Shown: positions 9,286 through 20,196 of the stretch, one piece after another
Layout: each line of letters begins with the position of its first letter
Position numbering within the stretch: position 1 is the stretch's first letter
NCBI GenBank assembly: GCA_963821325.1
Contig: CAWGDC010000003.1
Span: 310,001-374,000 of the forward strand
DNA: 64,000 nt
Direction: 5' to 3'
From: PALSA-555 sp963821325
Lineage (GTDB): Bacteria > Actinomycetota > Acidimicrobiia > IMCC26256 > PALSA-555
The notes under the pieces: model-generated
Seen by the model: the letters and a program-made list of their open reading frames with translations, nothing else
Told to the model about the DNA's origin: nothing
Database searches by the model: none
Position numbers and translations under genes: made by a program

Positions 9286-9532
9286 GCGGCGCCGCGCCCT
9301 GGTCGAGCACCCGGTCGACGTCGACCCGGAACCGCTCCCAATCAAGCGCCTCCGCCGACGCGAAGGCGGCGACCGCCACCGGAGCCGCGACGAAGCGTTG
9401 CCGGCGGACCGGGTGCAGCTCACCGACCGGGACTCCGTTGCGTGTCACGACGAACGATTCCCCTCGATCAAGCTCGCGCATGATCTCGCCGCTCTCGTTC
9501 CGAAGCTCCCGTTGGGTGATCTGCCGTGCCAT
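9278..9532 (-). CDS. vapB: VapB/Phd-type antitoxin, copy 1
   Basis: 84 residues, beginning MARQITQRELRNESGEIM, the N-terminal DNA-binding strand-helix of Phd/YefM-like antitoxins. It should neutralise the overlapping VapC and repress its own promoter. A palindrome GCAC-N2-GTGC lies 14 bases upstream at 9546-9555. It differs from copy 2 at about three residues. Confidence 0.88.
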   Translation of the reverse strand: MARQITQRELRNESGEIMRELDRGESFVVTRNGVPVGELHPVRRQRFVAAPVAVAAFASAEALDWERFRVDVDRVLDQGAAPRG

Positions 9533-9545
9533 CAAACCCAACGTA

Positions 9546-9555
9546 GCACAGGTGC
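9546..9555. promoter_or_regulatory. Candidate VapB operator GCAC-N2-GTGC, copy 1
   Basis: A perfect palindrome just upstream of vapB. It is kept in copy 2 (33525-33534) although surrounding bases differ, as expected for an autoregulatory site. Inference only. Confidence 0.4.
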
Positions 9556-9577
9556 GACGGCCGCCCGCGGGCTTGTG

Positions 9578-9741
9578 ATGGCCAGTCAACCGGTGGAGGC
9601 GGTTCGCGACCACGGCAGCGTGAAGCTCGCAACCTCCGTGGGACACCTCGAGAGCGTCGGTCAGCAGGCCGACGAAGTTCCTTCGGCTCGAAGACTCGGA
9701 CATCGGCTGGCCACTTGACGAGATCTGGGTTGGCAGCGAGC
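9578..9741 (+). pseudogene. Truncated copy of the hypothetical gene at 33558
   Basis: Matches the first 55 or so codons of the gene at 33558-34214 (SVGHLESVGQQA segment), then shows a frame change at about 9680 and ends abruptly at GTTGGCAGCGAG, where copy 2 continues. The cupin gene's upstream region starts directly after. Function unknown. Confidence 0.72.
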
Positions 9742-9781
9742 ACCGTCAGTAGGGTGCCCGACAGCGCACAGGAGGTGGGAC

Positions 9782-10222
9782 ATGGGTGGACAGGTGGTCC
9801 GGGCCAATGAGAGCAAACCGTTCAAGGCCAGCGGCCGGAACAACGACGGGCGATTCGACTTCTTCGTCCTCGAGGTCGACTATGCCTTCTGGGTGCCGCT
9901 GCACACGCACGCGGTCCAGGAGGACACGTTTTACGTTGTGGACGGGGTCCTGACCGTGCAGCTCGACGACGACGTCGTCGAGCTCACTACCGGTGACTAC
10001 GCCACCGCTGGGCCAGGGGTCGCGCACTCGTTCACGAACGCGCGGACCGACCAGTCCCCCGTTCGGCTCGTGAACCTGATGACACCCGGTCTCGGGTTCG
10101 ACCGCTACCTCAAGCAGGTCATGGCCGGTGCTGACGAACCGACCACGGAACGACTGAACAAACAGTACGGCGTCCAGATGATGGGGCCGCCCTTGGCGGT
10201 CACGCTCGGGCTGTCCTCCTGA
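9782..10222 (+). CDS. Cupin-domain protein
   Basis: 146 residues forming a single small cupin barrel. Motif 1 is seen as PLHTHAVQEDTFYVVDGVLTV with two His and Glu metal ligands, and motif 2 as AGPGVAHSFTN with the third His. Likely a metal-dependent dioxygenase, isomerase or sensor, with no substrate clue. ATG is preceded by a strong GGAGG 7-10 bases upstream, and the gene is intact although both flanks are broken DNA. Confidence 0.85.
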   Translation: MGGQVVRANESKPFKASGRNNDGRFDFFVLEVDYAFWVPLHTHAVQEDTFYVVDGVLTVQLDDDVVELTTGDYATAGPGVAHSFTNARTDQSPVRLVNLMTPGLGFDRYLKQVMAGADEPTTERLNKQYGVQMMGPPLAVTLGLSS

Positions 10223-10720
10223 GCTACCGGCCGGTCGCAGCACGAGTCCCCCAGTACGGGAGCTGTCTTTGGGGGGCGGTCGGAATTGCACCACTTCCAG
10301 GGGCTTTGCAGACCCTTGCCGGACGTCCATCTGGTGTCAACGAATGGCCTTGAGGCTGCTCCCGTTTGGTCTTCGTGTCGTCTGACAATCTCCAGTGACG
10401 TCCCCGTGACGTCAGGTTTGATGGACAAACGATCGACAGCGCGGCCGCGCCAGAGAGCGCCCTCGACAACCGGGCCAACTCCGTGACGCCTCATCTGGCC
10501 TGGTGCGTCGGTATCGGCCGGGTCGATACCGTAGCCATAGAACGCAGAGTTTCAACTAGGAGGGTTTGGCGAAACGACTGGCGAAAGTCGGTCACGGGGT
10601 CTCCGGTAGGGGCAGCACGATCCGCCAGCCGCACCTGTTTCCCTTCCCGCGCTTCTTCGCCCCCGCGGTCTATCCCTGACCCCCCGCTCAACGCGCACCC
10701 CTGCGGGATACGCTCCGGCT
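10223..10720. other. Gene-poor stretch holding repeat R1
   Basis: About 500 bases between the cupin gene and a small hypothetical gene. Only the R1 repeat (10294-10440) stands out. Short frames here have no recognisable protein character. Confidence 0.4.
10294..10440 (+). repeat. Dispersed repeat R1, copy A
   Basis: Shares blocks such as TTTGCAGACCC, GTCCATCTGGTGTCAACGA, GAGGCTGCTC and TTGGTCTTCGTGTCGTC in the same order with 18988-19117, over about 120 bases. A 15-base piece of its left end (TCCAGGGGCTTTGCA) also occurs at 34222. Function unknown. Confidence 0.65.
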
Positions 10721-10993
10721 ATGGGTGAGATCAGAGATCACGTCGATCAGGCAATCGTGGGTACAAGCATGTTCGGCACCACGGAGGGAAGAAAGGGCGC
10801 GAGCATGTTCGGCAACAAAGCAGCACAGACGGGGGAAGCACAAACGGGGGCACGGTTCCTCGACCCCGAATCCGCGGGGTACGGGAAGCCCCAGGTCTTG
10901 AACGTGAACGACGAGATGATCGCTATCCGAGATGCCATCGGCGGCCTCATCACCGCGGTGCGGATCCTTGCCGACCACCTTGACGCACACTGA
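10721..10993 (+). CDS. Small hypothetical protein
   Basis: 90 residues, not recognised. The N-terminal half contains a repeated SMFG motif (TSMFGTTEGRKGASMFGNKA). The C-terminal 35 residues (NDEMIAIRDAIGGLITAVRI) form a good amphipathic helix. It sits just left of the island's left boundary. The codon pattern is plausible, but no homologue or strong ribosome site supports it. Confidence 0.42.
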   Translation: MGEIRDHVDQAIVGTSMFGTTEGRKGASMFGNKAAQTGEAQTGARFLDPESAGYGKPQVLNVNDEMIAIRDAIGGLITAVRILADHLDAH

Positions 10994-11270
10994 GAAAAAG
11001 CGAATCAACCGATTCCCGTAGATCAGGAGCCCCTCGGGGTAAGTCAGCGCCCGATCTGAGGTAGCCGTCCTGAAACTGGGCATACCCCTCCTAGTGTCCG
11101 AAGGGCTGCGGGTTTCGCCAATCTCTCCTAGATCTTGCGCCGGGAATCGCGACCGCGGCCGCTTGAGACGCTGCAGCGCGGGACGCCTGCCGAGATCAGG
11201 CGACAGCACAGCTGGCTATCTGCGTGTTGAACGGCAGGAAGGGCGAACGAATCGGTATCGAGTCACCTCT

Positions 11271-11371
11271 ACGCGAGGAACCGCGATTCGGGGACGGCGA
11301 CGGCCCAGGCCGTTGACCTGAGCCGATGCGTGGGCGCTACTGGTTTCGAACCAGTGACCTCTGCCGTGTGA
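11271..11371. repeat. Left attachment repeat: 3' end of tRNA-Val plus flank (att1)
   Basis: 101 bases aligning without gaps to 52931-53031, 41,660 bases away, with six mismatches. Bases 11331-11371 are the 3' 41 bases of tRNA-Val(CAC); the other 60 match the DNA between the tRNA and the integrase gene at the right end. This is the expected scar of site-specific integration into the tRNA gene. Confidence 0.9.
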
Positions 11372-11665
11372 GCCCGAAGAGACCTGTTCCTCGGTGTCCC
11401 ATGAAATCCGTTTGGGCTTGCTCAGGTGGGCTGAGATGGTCATCGGCGGATGCCGCTGACCACCCGCGCCTAGCGCGATTTTGGGATCCTTCTGGGATGC
11501 TGGTCAGGGATACCGCGCTCTTCTTTCGCGCCATGCCGGGCTTACCATCATCCGCGTATCCGAGACGCGTTTTTGGGAGATGGCTTCCTCGACCAAGTCG
11601 ATCTCTGGACGCCAGGTCACGGGTCGTCTGAGCAGGTCGCCGTCAGACGCTTCGTTGGCAGTCGA
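11372..11665. other. Left-end arm region of the first island block
   Basis: No gene seen. The first 50 bases align without gaps to the DNA right of att3 (31166 onward; shared CCCGAA, CTGTTCCTCG, ATCCGTTT). Further on, TTTTGGGATCCTTCTGGGATG near 11480 resembles arrays at 32780 and 52913, consistent with integrase arm-binding sites. Confidence 0.45.
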
Positions 11666-12016
11666 TCACTCCAGCGATAGGTGCAGGCGCAGTGCCTCGT
11701 CCAGGGAAGCCATGAGAGACGACGGCACGATGCCCACCTGGTGGCCGACGCGCTCTACGGCGACCGAGCGAATCTGTTCGGCTTGCGCCTTCGAGTCAAC
11801 ACGCAAACCTGTCTCCGACGACGTGAACTTCACCTGGAACGGGTACAGGTGCTCGACCTGAGAAGTGACAGGCACGACGGTCACCACTCCGCGGCCCAGG
11901 CGTTCGGCGGTCCGGTTGGCACCATCGTTGCTCACGATCACAGCAGGTCGCCGCTTGTTCGCCTCGGCGCCGCGGACCGGCTCCAGATCGACCATCCGAA
12001 TCTCGCCTCGGCGCAC
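11666..12016 (-). CDS. mazF: MazF/PemK-type endoribonuclease toxin
   Basis: 116 residues. The N-terminal VRRGEIRMVDLEPVRG, the KRRPAVIVSND strand with conserved Arg-Pro, and VVTVVPVTSQ with its Thr are the standard MazF/PemK fold markers, so it should be an mRNA interferase. The GTG start shares one base with the antitoxin's TAG stop, giving strict coupling. Lies just inside the left end of the island, where addiction modules often sit. Confidence 0.92.
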   Translation of the reverse strand: MRRGEIRMVDLEPVRGAEANKRRPAVIVSNDGANRTAERLGRGVVTVVPVTSQVEHLYPFQVKFTSSETGLRVDSKAQAEQIRSVAVERVGHQVGIVPSSLMASLDEALRLHLSLE

Positions 12017-12234
12017 TACGCCAGTCCGTCGCCGACCACGGTGTCCCACTCCTCGGCGGCACCGGAACGCTTCCACTCCTCCCACGCGTGCTCGTAGGCA
12101 GTCCCGAGCTCGCTAGCCCGCAGCAACCGAAGCGCCCGATGCACGACCGCGGAGCGGGAGTCGATCCCCTGTGACTTCGCGTAGTCGTCGAGGAACTCCA
12201 CGTCGTCGTCCGGAAGGCTCACGCTCAGCTTCAC
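12016..12234 (-). CDS. mazE: MazE-like ribbon-helix-helix antitoxin
   Basis: 72 residues. The N-terminus KLSVSLPDDDVEFLDDYAK, followed by SRSAVVHRAL, is a ribbon-helix-helix DNA-binding domain. The acidic/Trp-rich tail (AWEEWKRSGAAEEWD) is the likely MazF-binding segment. It neutralises the coupled toxin and probably represses the operon through the palindrome at 12244-12267. Confidence 0.9.
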   Translation of the reverse strand: MKLSVSLPDDDVEFLDDYAKSQGIDSRSAVVHRALRLLRASELGTAYEHAWEEWKRSGAAEEWDTVVGDGLA

Positions 12235-12243
12235 ACCGGCATG

Positions 12244-12267
12244 CTACCACTGGTCATACCGTGGTAG
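12244..12267. promoter_or_regulatory. Candidate MazE operator
   Basis: Nested inverted repeat CTACCAC-T-GGT-CAT-ACC-GTGGTAG starting 10 bases upstream of the antitoxin ATG. Its position and symmetry fit a ribbon-helix-helix autoregulatory site. Inference. Confidence 0.5.
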
Positions 12268-12394
12268 TACCGCTCCCTGGGCCGCCATAGGCGTTCGGCC
12301 CGGCCCGCGCGTCTGTGGCCCGCGGGCGGGAACAGCTGGCAACAACCCGCGGCAGGGGGCTGTGCGACGAGCGTGGCTTCGGGACGATGACTGG

Positions 12395-12810
12395 GTGAAG
12401 TTCGCGACGTCCGTCGGCCACCTCGAGCGCGTCGGACGCCAGGCGGACGACTACCTGCGCCTACGGGACACCGACATCGATTGGCCGCTGGCCGAGCTGT
12501 GGGTTGGTGATGCACTGCTCGAAGGCCCATCGGAACTCGAAACGACTCCGCTCATCCTGATGCTCGACGCGCCCTCGGAAGAGCTGACCTGGTTGGCCCT
12601 TCACCCCGGTGGCGATTGGATCTGTGAAGACCTCCGGGTCACGAAACGGTCGACTTCCGTGCGCTACCGCCCGACCGTCTACCCCGCGTGGAACTGCCGG
12701 GACCGTCGCGTGCTGCGCTTCTGGTCCACCGACTTCGGCTACGACGACGAAGCCGTTCAAGCCCTTCAGGATCGGCAATTCGATCGGCTCCCGATCGTCG
12801 GTCCGACCTC
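12395..12810 (+). pseudogene. C-terminally truncated relative of the hypothetical gene at 33558
   Basis: Reads as a diverged paralogue of the 33558 protein (SVGHLERVGRQADDYLRLRD, APSEELTWLALHPGGDWIC, YPAWNCRDRRVLRFWSTDFG). Similarity stops at about 12809 (FDRLPIVGPT), and the frame then runs into unrelated DNA in front of the next gene. Too diverged to be a recent duplicate of the copies at 9.6 and 33.6 kb. Start uncertain. Function unknown; in all three places the gene sits beside a toxin-antitoxin pair. Confidence 0.65.
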
Positions 12811-12936
12811 GCGACCGGGGCGGCGGTGCTGGCGGATCTTGCGCCAGCGCGGCGTGGGACGCGACGATCGGGTCCGAGGCGTTGCTCGGTGGGAGGTCCG
12901 ATTGGTCGCGTGCGGGCGGCTCGGTGGTGACGGCTG

Positions 12937-13446
12937 GTGAGTCGACTCCGTCTGCGGCTGGTGGGACCGCGGGCGTTGACGACGAGCCATCGGCTCGGGG
13001 TGGCCGGCGGCGTGGTCGTGCTGCTCGTCGGCGTGCTGGGACTCGCCCTCGGATGGGGTTCGTCCACGACGAGATCGGTGGGGAGCGAGACCCCCGAAGG
13101 GTTCCTGGCCACGTTGGTGCACGCGGAGCGGGTCGGTGATCGGGCGTTCCTCTTCGTCCGTTTGGACGGGGCGGTGCTGGCCCGCTACGGCACGGCGCAG
13201 TGCCAAGACGCGGTGGCGGGGCTGGTGGATCCCAGCGCCGCGCTGCGGCTGGTGTCGGTGAGCGGTCCGGTGTCGTATCGCTACACGAGCGGTGGGCGCA
13301 CCGTGGTCGTGCCCAACACCTACGCGCTGCGAGTGACCGGAAGGCTCGATCAGCAGACGGGCACTCGCGACCTGCACCTCGCGCTCGTGGGGGGCCAGTT
13401 CCGGATCTTCATCAGCTGTGGCCAGCCGCTCCCGGGGGCACCGTGA
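12937..13446 (+). CDS. Membrane-anchored hypothetical protein, first gene of glycosyltransferase operon
   Basis: 169 residues, unrecognised. A basic N-terminus is followed by one membrane segment (about 20-42, LGVAGGVVVLLVGVLGLALG) and an extracytoplasmic domain with two cysteines that could pair. GTG start. Its stop overlaps the next start by four bases (GTGA), so it opens a three-gene operon with the secreted protein and the double glycosyltransferase. A role with surface polysaccharide is inference from that context. Confidence 0.72.
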   Translation: MSRLRLRLVGPRALTTSHRLGVAGGVVVLLVGVLGLALGWGSSTTRSVGSETPEGFLATLVHAERVGDRAFLFVRLDGAVLARYGTAQCQDAVAGLVDPSAALRLVSVSGPVSYRYTSGGRTVVVPNTYALRVTGRLDQQTGTRDLHLALVGGQFRIFISCGQPLPGAP

Positions 13447-14276
13447 GCGCCCACCGAGCGAGGGTGGCAACTCGACTCGCGACGCGGGCCTGGGTGCTCG
13501 CGGTCGGGTTGCTCGTGGGCCCCGTGGGTGTCGTCGCTGTCGCCTCGGTCGGTCGCGCCGCCGCCCAGACAGGAGGCTGCGTTGCCACGGGCAGCGGCAC
13601 CTCGTGGCAGGTCCAGGAGCCAGGCGCCGGGGTCCCGACCGCGGGCATCGCGGTGGGTGCCCCGGGTGGGGTGGGCGTGGAGTCCGTCTCGGTACCGGGC
13701 GCGACGGGCCAGGAGAGCGCGAACGGCCTGCCAGCGGAGACGTCGCTGGAGTTCCTCGCCGACCAGCCGGACCCGGCCGGGCAGTCGATCACGGCCAGCG
13801 TCACCACGACGGGACCCGTCTCGGGCGGCACGTTCACGACCTATCTGGTCAACGCGACCAAGAGCGGCTACCTGGGGCTGGTGTCTTGTCCCATCCAGAG
13901 CACCACCCCCGTCACGCCGGCGCCGATTACGCCGTCGACCGGCGAGCCGGGGGTGCCGCACTCGGTGTCGTCATCGTCGACGGACCTCGATCCGCTCTGG
14001 TATGGCCTCATCGGGCTGGGACTGGCGCTGATCCTCGGCTTCGTCTGCTGTCACACCGGCAAGAAGAACGGGGGGTACTGCGGCAAGGACGAGGACGAGG
14101 ACGACGGCGACACCGGCTGCAGCCCCTGCGGTTGGCTGCGCTGGCCCTTCGGCCGTTCCGATCGATGGGACGGCACCTACCCCGACTGGACAGCACCGAG
14201 GCTGGATGCCCCCGAGCTGCCCGGATTCGACCGTGGCGAGCGACCTAGTTCGGGTGCCGGACCCGACGTGATGTGA
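13443..14276 (+). CDS. Exported protein with C-terminal membrane anchor
   Basis: 277 residues, unrecognised family. A signal peptide (about 1-40, AWVLAVGLLVGPVGVVAVAS then RAAAQ) precedes a Ser/Thr/Gly-rich outer domain, a membrane helix near residues 185-205 (WYGLIGLGLALILGFVCC) and a short cytoplasmic tail that is first acidic (KDEDEDDGD) and contains Cys and Trp. The outside-domain, anchor and tail arrangement resembles a surface protein. GTG start overlaps the previous stop by four bases and its own stop overlaps the next start by four, so translation is coupled across all three genes. Confidence 0.75.
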   Translation: MSAHRARVATRLATRAWVLAVGLLVGPVGVVAVASVGRAAAQTGGCVATGSGTSWQVQEPGAGVPTAGIAVGAPGGVGVESVSVPGATGQESANGLPAETSLEFLADQPDPAGQSITASVTTTGPVSGGTFTTYLVNATKSGYLGLVSCPIQSTTPVTPAPITPSTGEPGVPHSVSSSSTDLDPLWYGLIGLGLALILGFVCCHTGKKNGGYCGKDEDEDDGDTGCSPCGWLRWPFGRSDRWDGTYPDWTAPRLDAPELPGFDRGERPSSGAGPDVM

Positions 14277-16036
14277 CCACGACGCCGGCGGCGTCGGTCA
14301 TCATCCCGGCGTACCGCGCCGCGGAGACGATCGTGGCGTGCCTGCGGGGCCTGCAGGCGCAGGACGTCGACGAGCAATTCGAGGTGATCGTCGTCGCGTC
14401 GGGTGACGACGCGACCGGCGACATCGTTAGGCGATCGTTCCCGCGCGTGGTGCTGGTCGGGGCGAAGGGCCGGCTGTCTCCCGGCGCCGGACGCAACCTC
14501 GGCATCGCGGCGGCGACCGGGCCCGTCGTCGCGTTCCTCGCCGCCGACTGTGTTCCTTGCCCCGACTGGCTGCGTCGCCGGCTCATGGCCCACCGTGATG
14601 GGCACGTGCTCGTTGGAGGCTTCGTCGACGTGGCGAGCCCCTCGCGCCTGGTCGGGTGGGCGCAGTACTTTGCGAAGTTCTGGGGCATGGCGCGCCTCGA
14701 ACGAACCTGTCGCCTCGGGCGGGGCCCGATCCTTCACCTGTCGTACGCCCGGTCGGTGCTGGATCGGTTCGGACCGTTTCCCGAGGACTGTGTGGCCGGC
14801 GAAGACACCGTGTTCAACCATGCGCTCCTCGCGGCGGGCCACCGGGTGTGGTTCGACAGCAGCATCCGGGTCCGCCACGTCAATGCCCGGCGCTGGTCCG
14901 ACGTCCTCGCCGGGCAGCGGGAGCAGGGCGCGGCGACCGGGGCCCTGTGTCGCGAGGGGCTCGTCGCGCCCTACTACGCGCCAAGCGCCCACGGCGGTCC
15001 CCTCACCCCAGCCGTGCTGCTCGGCCGCGCCCTCGCCGCGACGGCACGACATCGGCGAGCACTCCTGCTCCGCCTCGTGCTCTGCGCGCCCCTCGTCCTC
15101 GTCGCGATCACGGTCCGTCGGCGCAGCTTCCGGCGGGCCCTGCACGGCCAGGGCGTCGGGCCGCCGGTGGACCCACCGGTCACGGTCCAGCGCGTGTCGC
15201 CCGTCCCGGCCGGACCGCCCGCCGTGTCGGTGGTCGTCCCGGCCTACAACGAGGCCGCGGTGCTGGCGGCCTGCCTCGATTCGGTGCTCGCCCAGACCGC
15301 GGACTCGATGGAGGTCCTCGTCGTCGACGACGGATCCACTGACCGGACCGTCGACGTGGCCACCAGCCGCGCCGTCCCGGTGGTCTGCCTGGACCACCGC
15401 GGCGCGGCCCGGGCCCGCAACGTCGGCGCGCGCGTCGCCCATGGGCGCGTCCTGGTGTTCGTCGACGCCGACCTGCGGCTAGCTCCCGACTGCGTCGAGC
15501 GCCTCGCCGCCCCCATCGTGTCCGGCGTCGAGACCGCCACCTACACCCGCGACATTGGCGTCGCCAACGCCGACGATCCGTGGAGCGCTTGCTGGTCGCT
15601 CCACCGCGGGGTCGCCCCCGGCACCTACATGCCGCCCGGGCTCCCCGAGCGGTGGGCGAACGCCCGGGCCGTTGACCGAGGCGCCTTCCTCTCGGTGGGC
15701 GGGTACGAAGACGTCGGTTACGGCGAGGACATGACCCTCGCCCCCAAGCTCGGCGTCCTGGCTCGTGCCGTCCCCAACGCCCGCATGTGGCATCACAACC
15801 CCGACTCGTTGCGGGAGGTCTGGCACAACGCGCTGTGGGTCGGTCGCGGCGTGCGGATCCGCGAACGCGGTCATGTCGCCCGCGATCGGATGCCGTGGCG
15901 GTCGCTGCGACGCGGCGTCACGGTAGCCTGGCGTGCGCACCGGCCCCGCTACGCGGTCTTCCGTCCCGTCTACGACCTCGGCGTCCTCATCGGCTTCGCC
16001 CAAAGTGGGCGTAGCCCCGAGCGACATTGGAAGTGA
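14273..16036 (+). CDS. Glycosyltransferase with two tandem GT2 domains
   Basis: 587 residues. Two GT-A type family 2 domains follow each other: the first at about 5-230 (ASVIIPAYRAAETI), the second at about 325-560 (VSVVVPAYNEAAVL, VVDDGSTDRTVDVA). They are joined by a hydrophobic basic segment (LLRLVLCAPLVLVAITVRRR) that may touch the membrane. The second domain has a clear metal DxD (VFVDADLRL); the first has AADCVPC instead, so it may be inactive or bind differently. Probably builds a cell-surface glycan or modifies the exported proteins encoded in the same operon. Confidence 0.85.
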   Translation: MTTTPAASVIIPAYRAAETIVACLRGLQAQDVDEQFEVIVVASGDDATGDIVRRSFPRVVLVGAKGRLSPGAGRNLGIAAATGPVVAFLAADCVPCPDWLRRRLMAHRDGHVLVGGFVDVASPSRLVGWAQYFAKFWGMARLERTCRLGRGPILHLSYARSVLDRFGPFPEDCVAGEDTVFNHALLAAGHRVWFDSSIRVRHVNARRWSDVLAGQREQGAATGALCREGLVAPYYAPSAHGGPLTPAVLLGRALAATARHRRALLLRLVLCAPLVLVAITVRRRSFRRALHGQGVGPPVDPPVTVQRVSPVPAGPPAVSVVVPAYNEAAVLAACLDSVLAQTADSMEVLVVDDGSTDRTVDVATSRAVPVVCLDHRGAARARNVGARVAHGRVLVFVDADLRLAPDCVERLAAPIVSGVETATYTRDIGVANADDPWSACWSLHRGVAPGTYMPPGLPERWANARAVDRGAFLSVGGYEDVGYGEDMTLAPKLGVLARAVPNARMWHHNPDSLREVWHNALWVGRGVRIRERGHVARDRMPWRSLRRGVTVAWRAHRPRYAVFRPVYDLGVLIGFAQSGRSPERHWK

Positions 16037-16218
16037 CTGTGGCGACGGCTCGGCCGCCGCACACGTCGGGGGCCTCGGTTGGCCTTCCTCGACGTCGAGC
16101 AGTTCGTGGCCAGTCGTTGGCATCAGGCGCGAATGTCGCTGGCAGTCGCGCGATAGGCGCGCGATGGCTCAAATGGTTCACTCCCCGGCCGCACGCGCCG
16201 CTGACCTGGAGCTTTGTG

Positions 16219-16263
16219 GTGGACGCTACTGGTTTCGAACCAGTGACCTCTGCCGTGTGAAGG
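16219..16263. repeat. Internal attachment repeat, tRNA-Val 3' end (att2)
   Basis: 45 bases identical to the 3' end of the tRNA-Val gene except one base (GGACGC for GGGCGC). The left flank CTGACCTGGAG resembles CTGACCTGCG beside att3 and the tRNA. Marks the junction between the first and second island blocks. The gene-less stretch 16037-16525 holds nothing else I can name. Confidence 0.85.
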
Positions 16264-16525
16264 AAGAACATGCGTCTACGGATCTCCTGATCAGCGGAGC
16301 GAAACGGCCTGCGACCTGCACAAGTGTGTTGCATCGCTTCTCGTTGTATCCCATTGTCTTGCAGCATCGCGCGGACTTCTCGCGGACTTGAGCTAAGTCG
16401 GATCCAGTTGGTGTAAGGCGCGGGTCGGAGGGACGACTCCAACCTTCTGAGTACGCCCCGAGACTGATAGGAACCGTCAGGCTACGTCTCCGATCACGGT
16501 GATCGTTTCATTGCGAGAACGTCGT

Positions 16526-18721
<2,196 letters not shown>

Positions 18722-19150
18722 GTTCGCTGACCTCCCATGGCACGAGCCGGCCGTCGAACCGACGCTCAGATCCAACATTCTAAGGTGCGCCTCCGTTGCC
18801 CCGGTAGGGGCCAACGGCCCATAACAGCACCGCCAGCTCCCTCACGCGACAACGCGCGGGGTTCAACATGCTGCTCGAGGCCGGGCGTCGCCGGGCGCGT
18901 CGTCGAATTCGGCCGGCATTCGACCATGGTGCTGCCAACTTCAGCGAGCATGGGGCCGACCGACGGGCTCGCTACAACAGCGACCGAGGGTTTGCAGACC
19001 CTGGACGTTCGTCCATCTGGTGTCAACGAGTGTCGTGGAGGCTGCTCACGTTGGTCTTCGTGTCGTCCAATTATCTCTGGTGTCGTCTGGTGCCGCCAGG
19101 GTTGATAGGCAAATGATGGACGGGTCGCCAACTTGACGAACCGCGTTTGC
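18722..19150. other. Gene-poor stretch between katG and the hydrolase gene
   Basis: About 430 bases holding the katG promoter region and repeat R1 copy B (18988-19117). No iron-box-like palindrome or regulator gene was recognised. Confidence 0.4.
18988..19117 (+). repeat. Dispersed repeat R1, copy B
   Basis: Second copy of the repeat at 10294-10440; the shared blocks occur in the same order with small indels between them. Lies at the 3' side of the dienelactone hydrolase gene. Confidence 0.65.
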
Positions 19151-19864
19151 TCACCCGAACACCTCATCGAACAAGTCCAGCATCGCCCGCCAGGACCGCT
19201 GGTCCGCGGTCTGGTCGTAGGCAACTCCCGGCCGGCCGTCTCGATCCGCACCCGGCCGGGTGAAGCTGTGCTGCGCGCCCCCGTAGACGTTCATTCGCCA
19301 ATCCACGCCGCCCGCTCGCATCTCGTCCTCGAAGGCCACCCTCTCCTCGACCGACACGAGAGGGTCCTCGCTGCCCACGCACACCAGGACCTTGGCCCTG
19401 ATGTTGCGTGCGTCCTGCGGTCGTCGGGTGGCGAGCCGAGGGTGGAAGCCCACAACCGCCTGGATATCCGCACCGCCACGCGCCAACTCGAGGACCACCG
19501 CTCCTCCAAAGCAATAGCCCACGGCGGCGACCCTGGACGCGTCCGCCCGAGGCTCGCCAAGCAGCACGTCAAGCCCGGCGCCCGCCAGCACCCGAAGACG
19601 CTCAGGCTCCGACCACAGCGCCAGACAACGGGCTGCCATCTCCTCCTGGCTCGTCAACGGCTTTCCGTCCCCGTAGTAATCCAGGGCGAACGCTACATAG
19701 CCGTTTTCAGCAAAGCGTTCGGCGCGGCTCTTCTGGTCGTCGTCGAGCCCGCCACCCTCATGCGCGATCAGCACCGCGGGTCGAGTGTCGTCTCCTTCTG
19801 GTAGCGCGAGGCGTCCAACCATCCGCGCACCATCGACCGTGTACTCGATGTCTCTTGTTTGCAT
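19151..19864 (-). CDS. Dienelactone hydrolase family protein
   Basis: 237 residues, alpha/beta hydrolase of the dienelactone hydrolase type, a cytosolic esterase that opens dienelactones or related esters. The family's Cys nucleophile is in VGYCFGGAVV, the Asp in VGSEDPLVS and the His in AQHSFTRPGA, a complete Cys-Asp-His triad. No chlorocatechol-pathway genes surround it, so the natural substrate is open. The intact ATG frame has the standard length. Confidence 0.93.
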   Translation of the reverse strand: MQTRDIEYTVDGARMVGRLALPEGDDTRPAVLIAHEGGGLDDDQKSRAERFAENGYVAFALDYYGDGKPLTSQEEMAARCLALWSEPERLRVLAGAGLDVLLGEPRADASRVAAVGYCFGGAVVLELARGGADIQAVVGFHPRLATRRPQDARNIRAKVLVCVGSEDPLVSVEERVAFEDEMRAGGVDWRMNVYGGAQHSFTRPGADRDGRPGVAYDQTADQRSWRAMLDLFDEVFG

Positions 19865-20196
19865 GTCAGTTGGACGCTGACTCTCTGCACCCCGGACTCA
19901 TCGCCGGATTCTGTCCGGCGGGTTCGGCTGACCAGCCCAAACGTGAAGAAAGGGCCGCTGAGCAGCGATTTCACTTTGCATTGGTTGTCGTTGTTTTGCA
20001 GTGTTTGTCGTTGGGCTGAGGACTAATTGAGGCCGCGGCGATACCCAACCCGCCGCCCAGGACACACACCACGACGCCCACCGCCCCCGCCCGAAGGACA
20101 CGCTCTGCCCGCATCGGGAACCCCCGCCGCCGAACCCGCATCAGGCTAGGACGCGCGCGGTCGCACCGCGTCTGGGGAGCCGGACGTGCGTGGTAC
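19865..20196. other. Gene-poor stretch with repeat R2
   Basis: Upstream region of the hydrolase gene and downstream region of the anti-sigma-like gene. Contains R2 (19902-19960), after which GTTTTGCAGTGTTTGTCG and similar T/G-rich DNA follow. No gene seen. Confidence 0.4.
19902..19960 (+). repeat. Dispersed repeat R2, copy 1
   Basis: About 58 bases sharing over 85% identity with 41155-41210. The core CGCCGGA-TTCTG-TCCGGCG is a perfect 7-bp hairpin here. A shorter copy is at 5794. Confidence 0.7.

Noticed and set aside
14273..16036. Mycofactocin-type glycosyltransferase MftF
   Set aside because: It has two GT2 domains and no mycofactocin genes nearby.
19902..19960. R2 as a 3' fragment of rnpB (GGACAGAATCCGGC resembles the conserved end of RNase P RNA)
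   Set aside because: Only about a dozen bases match and the rest of the repeat does not; the hairpin alone explains the likeness.
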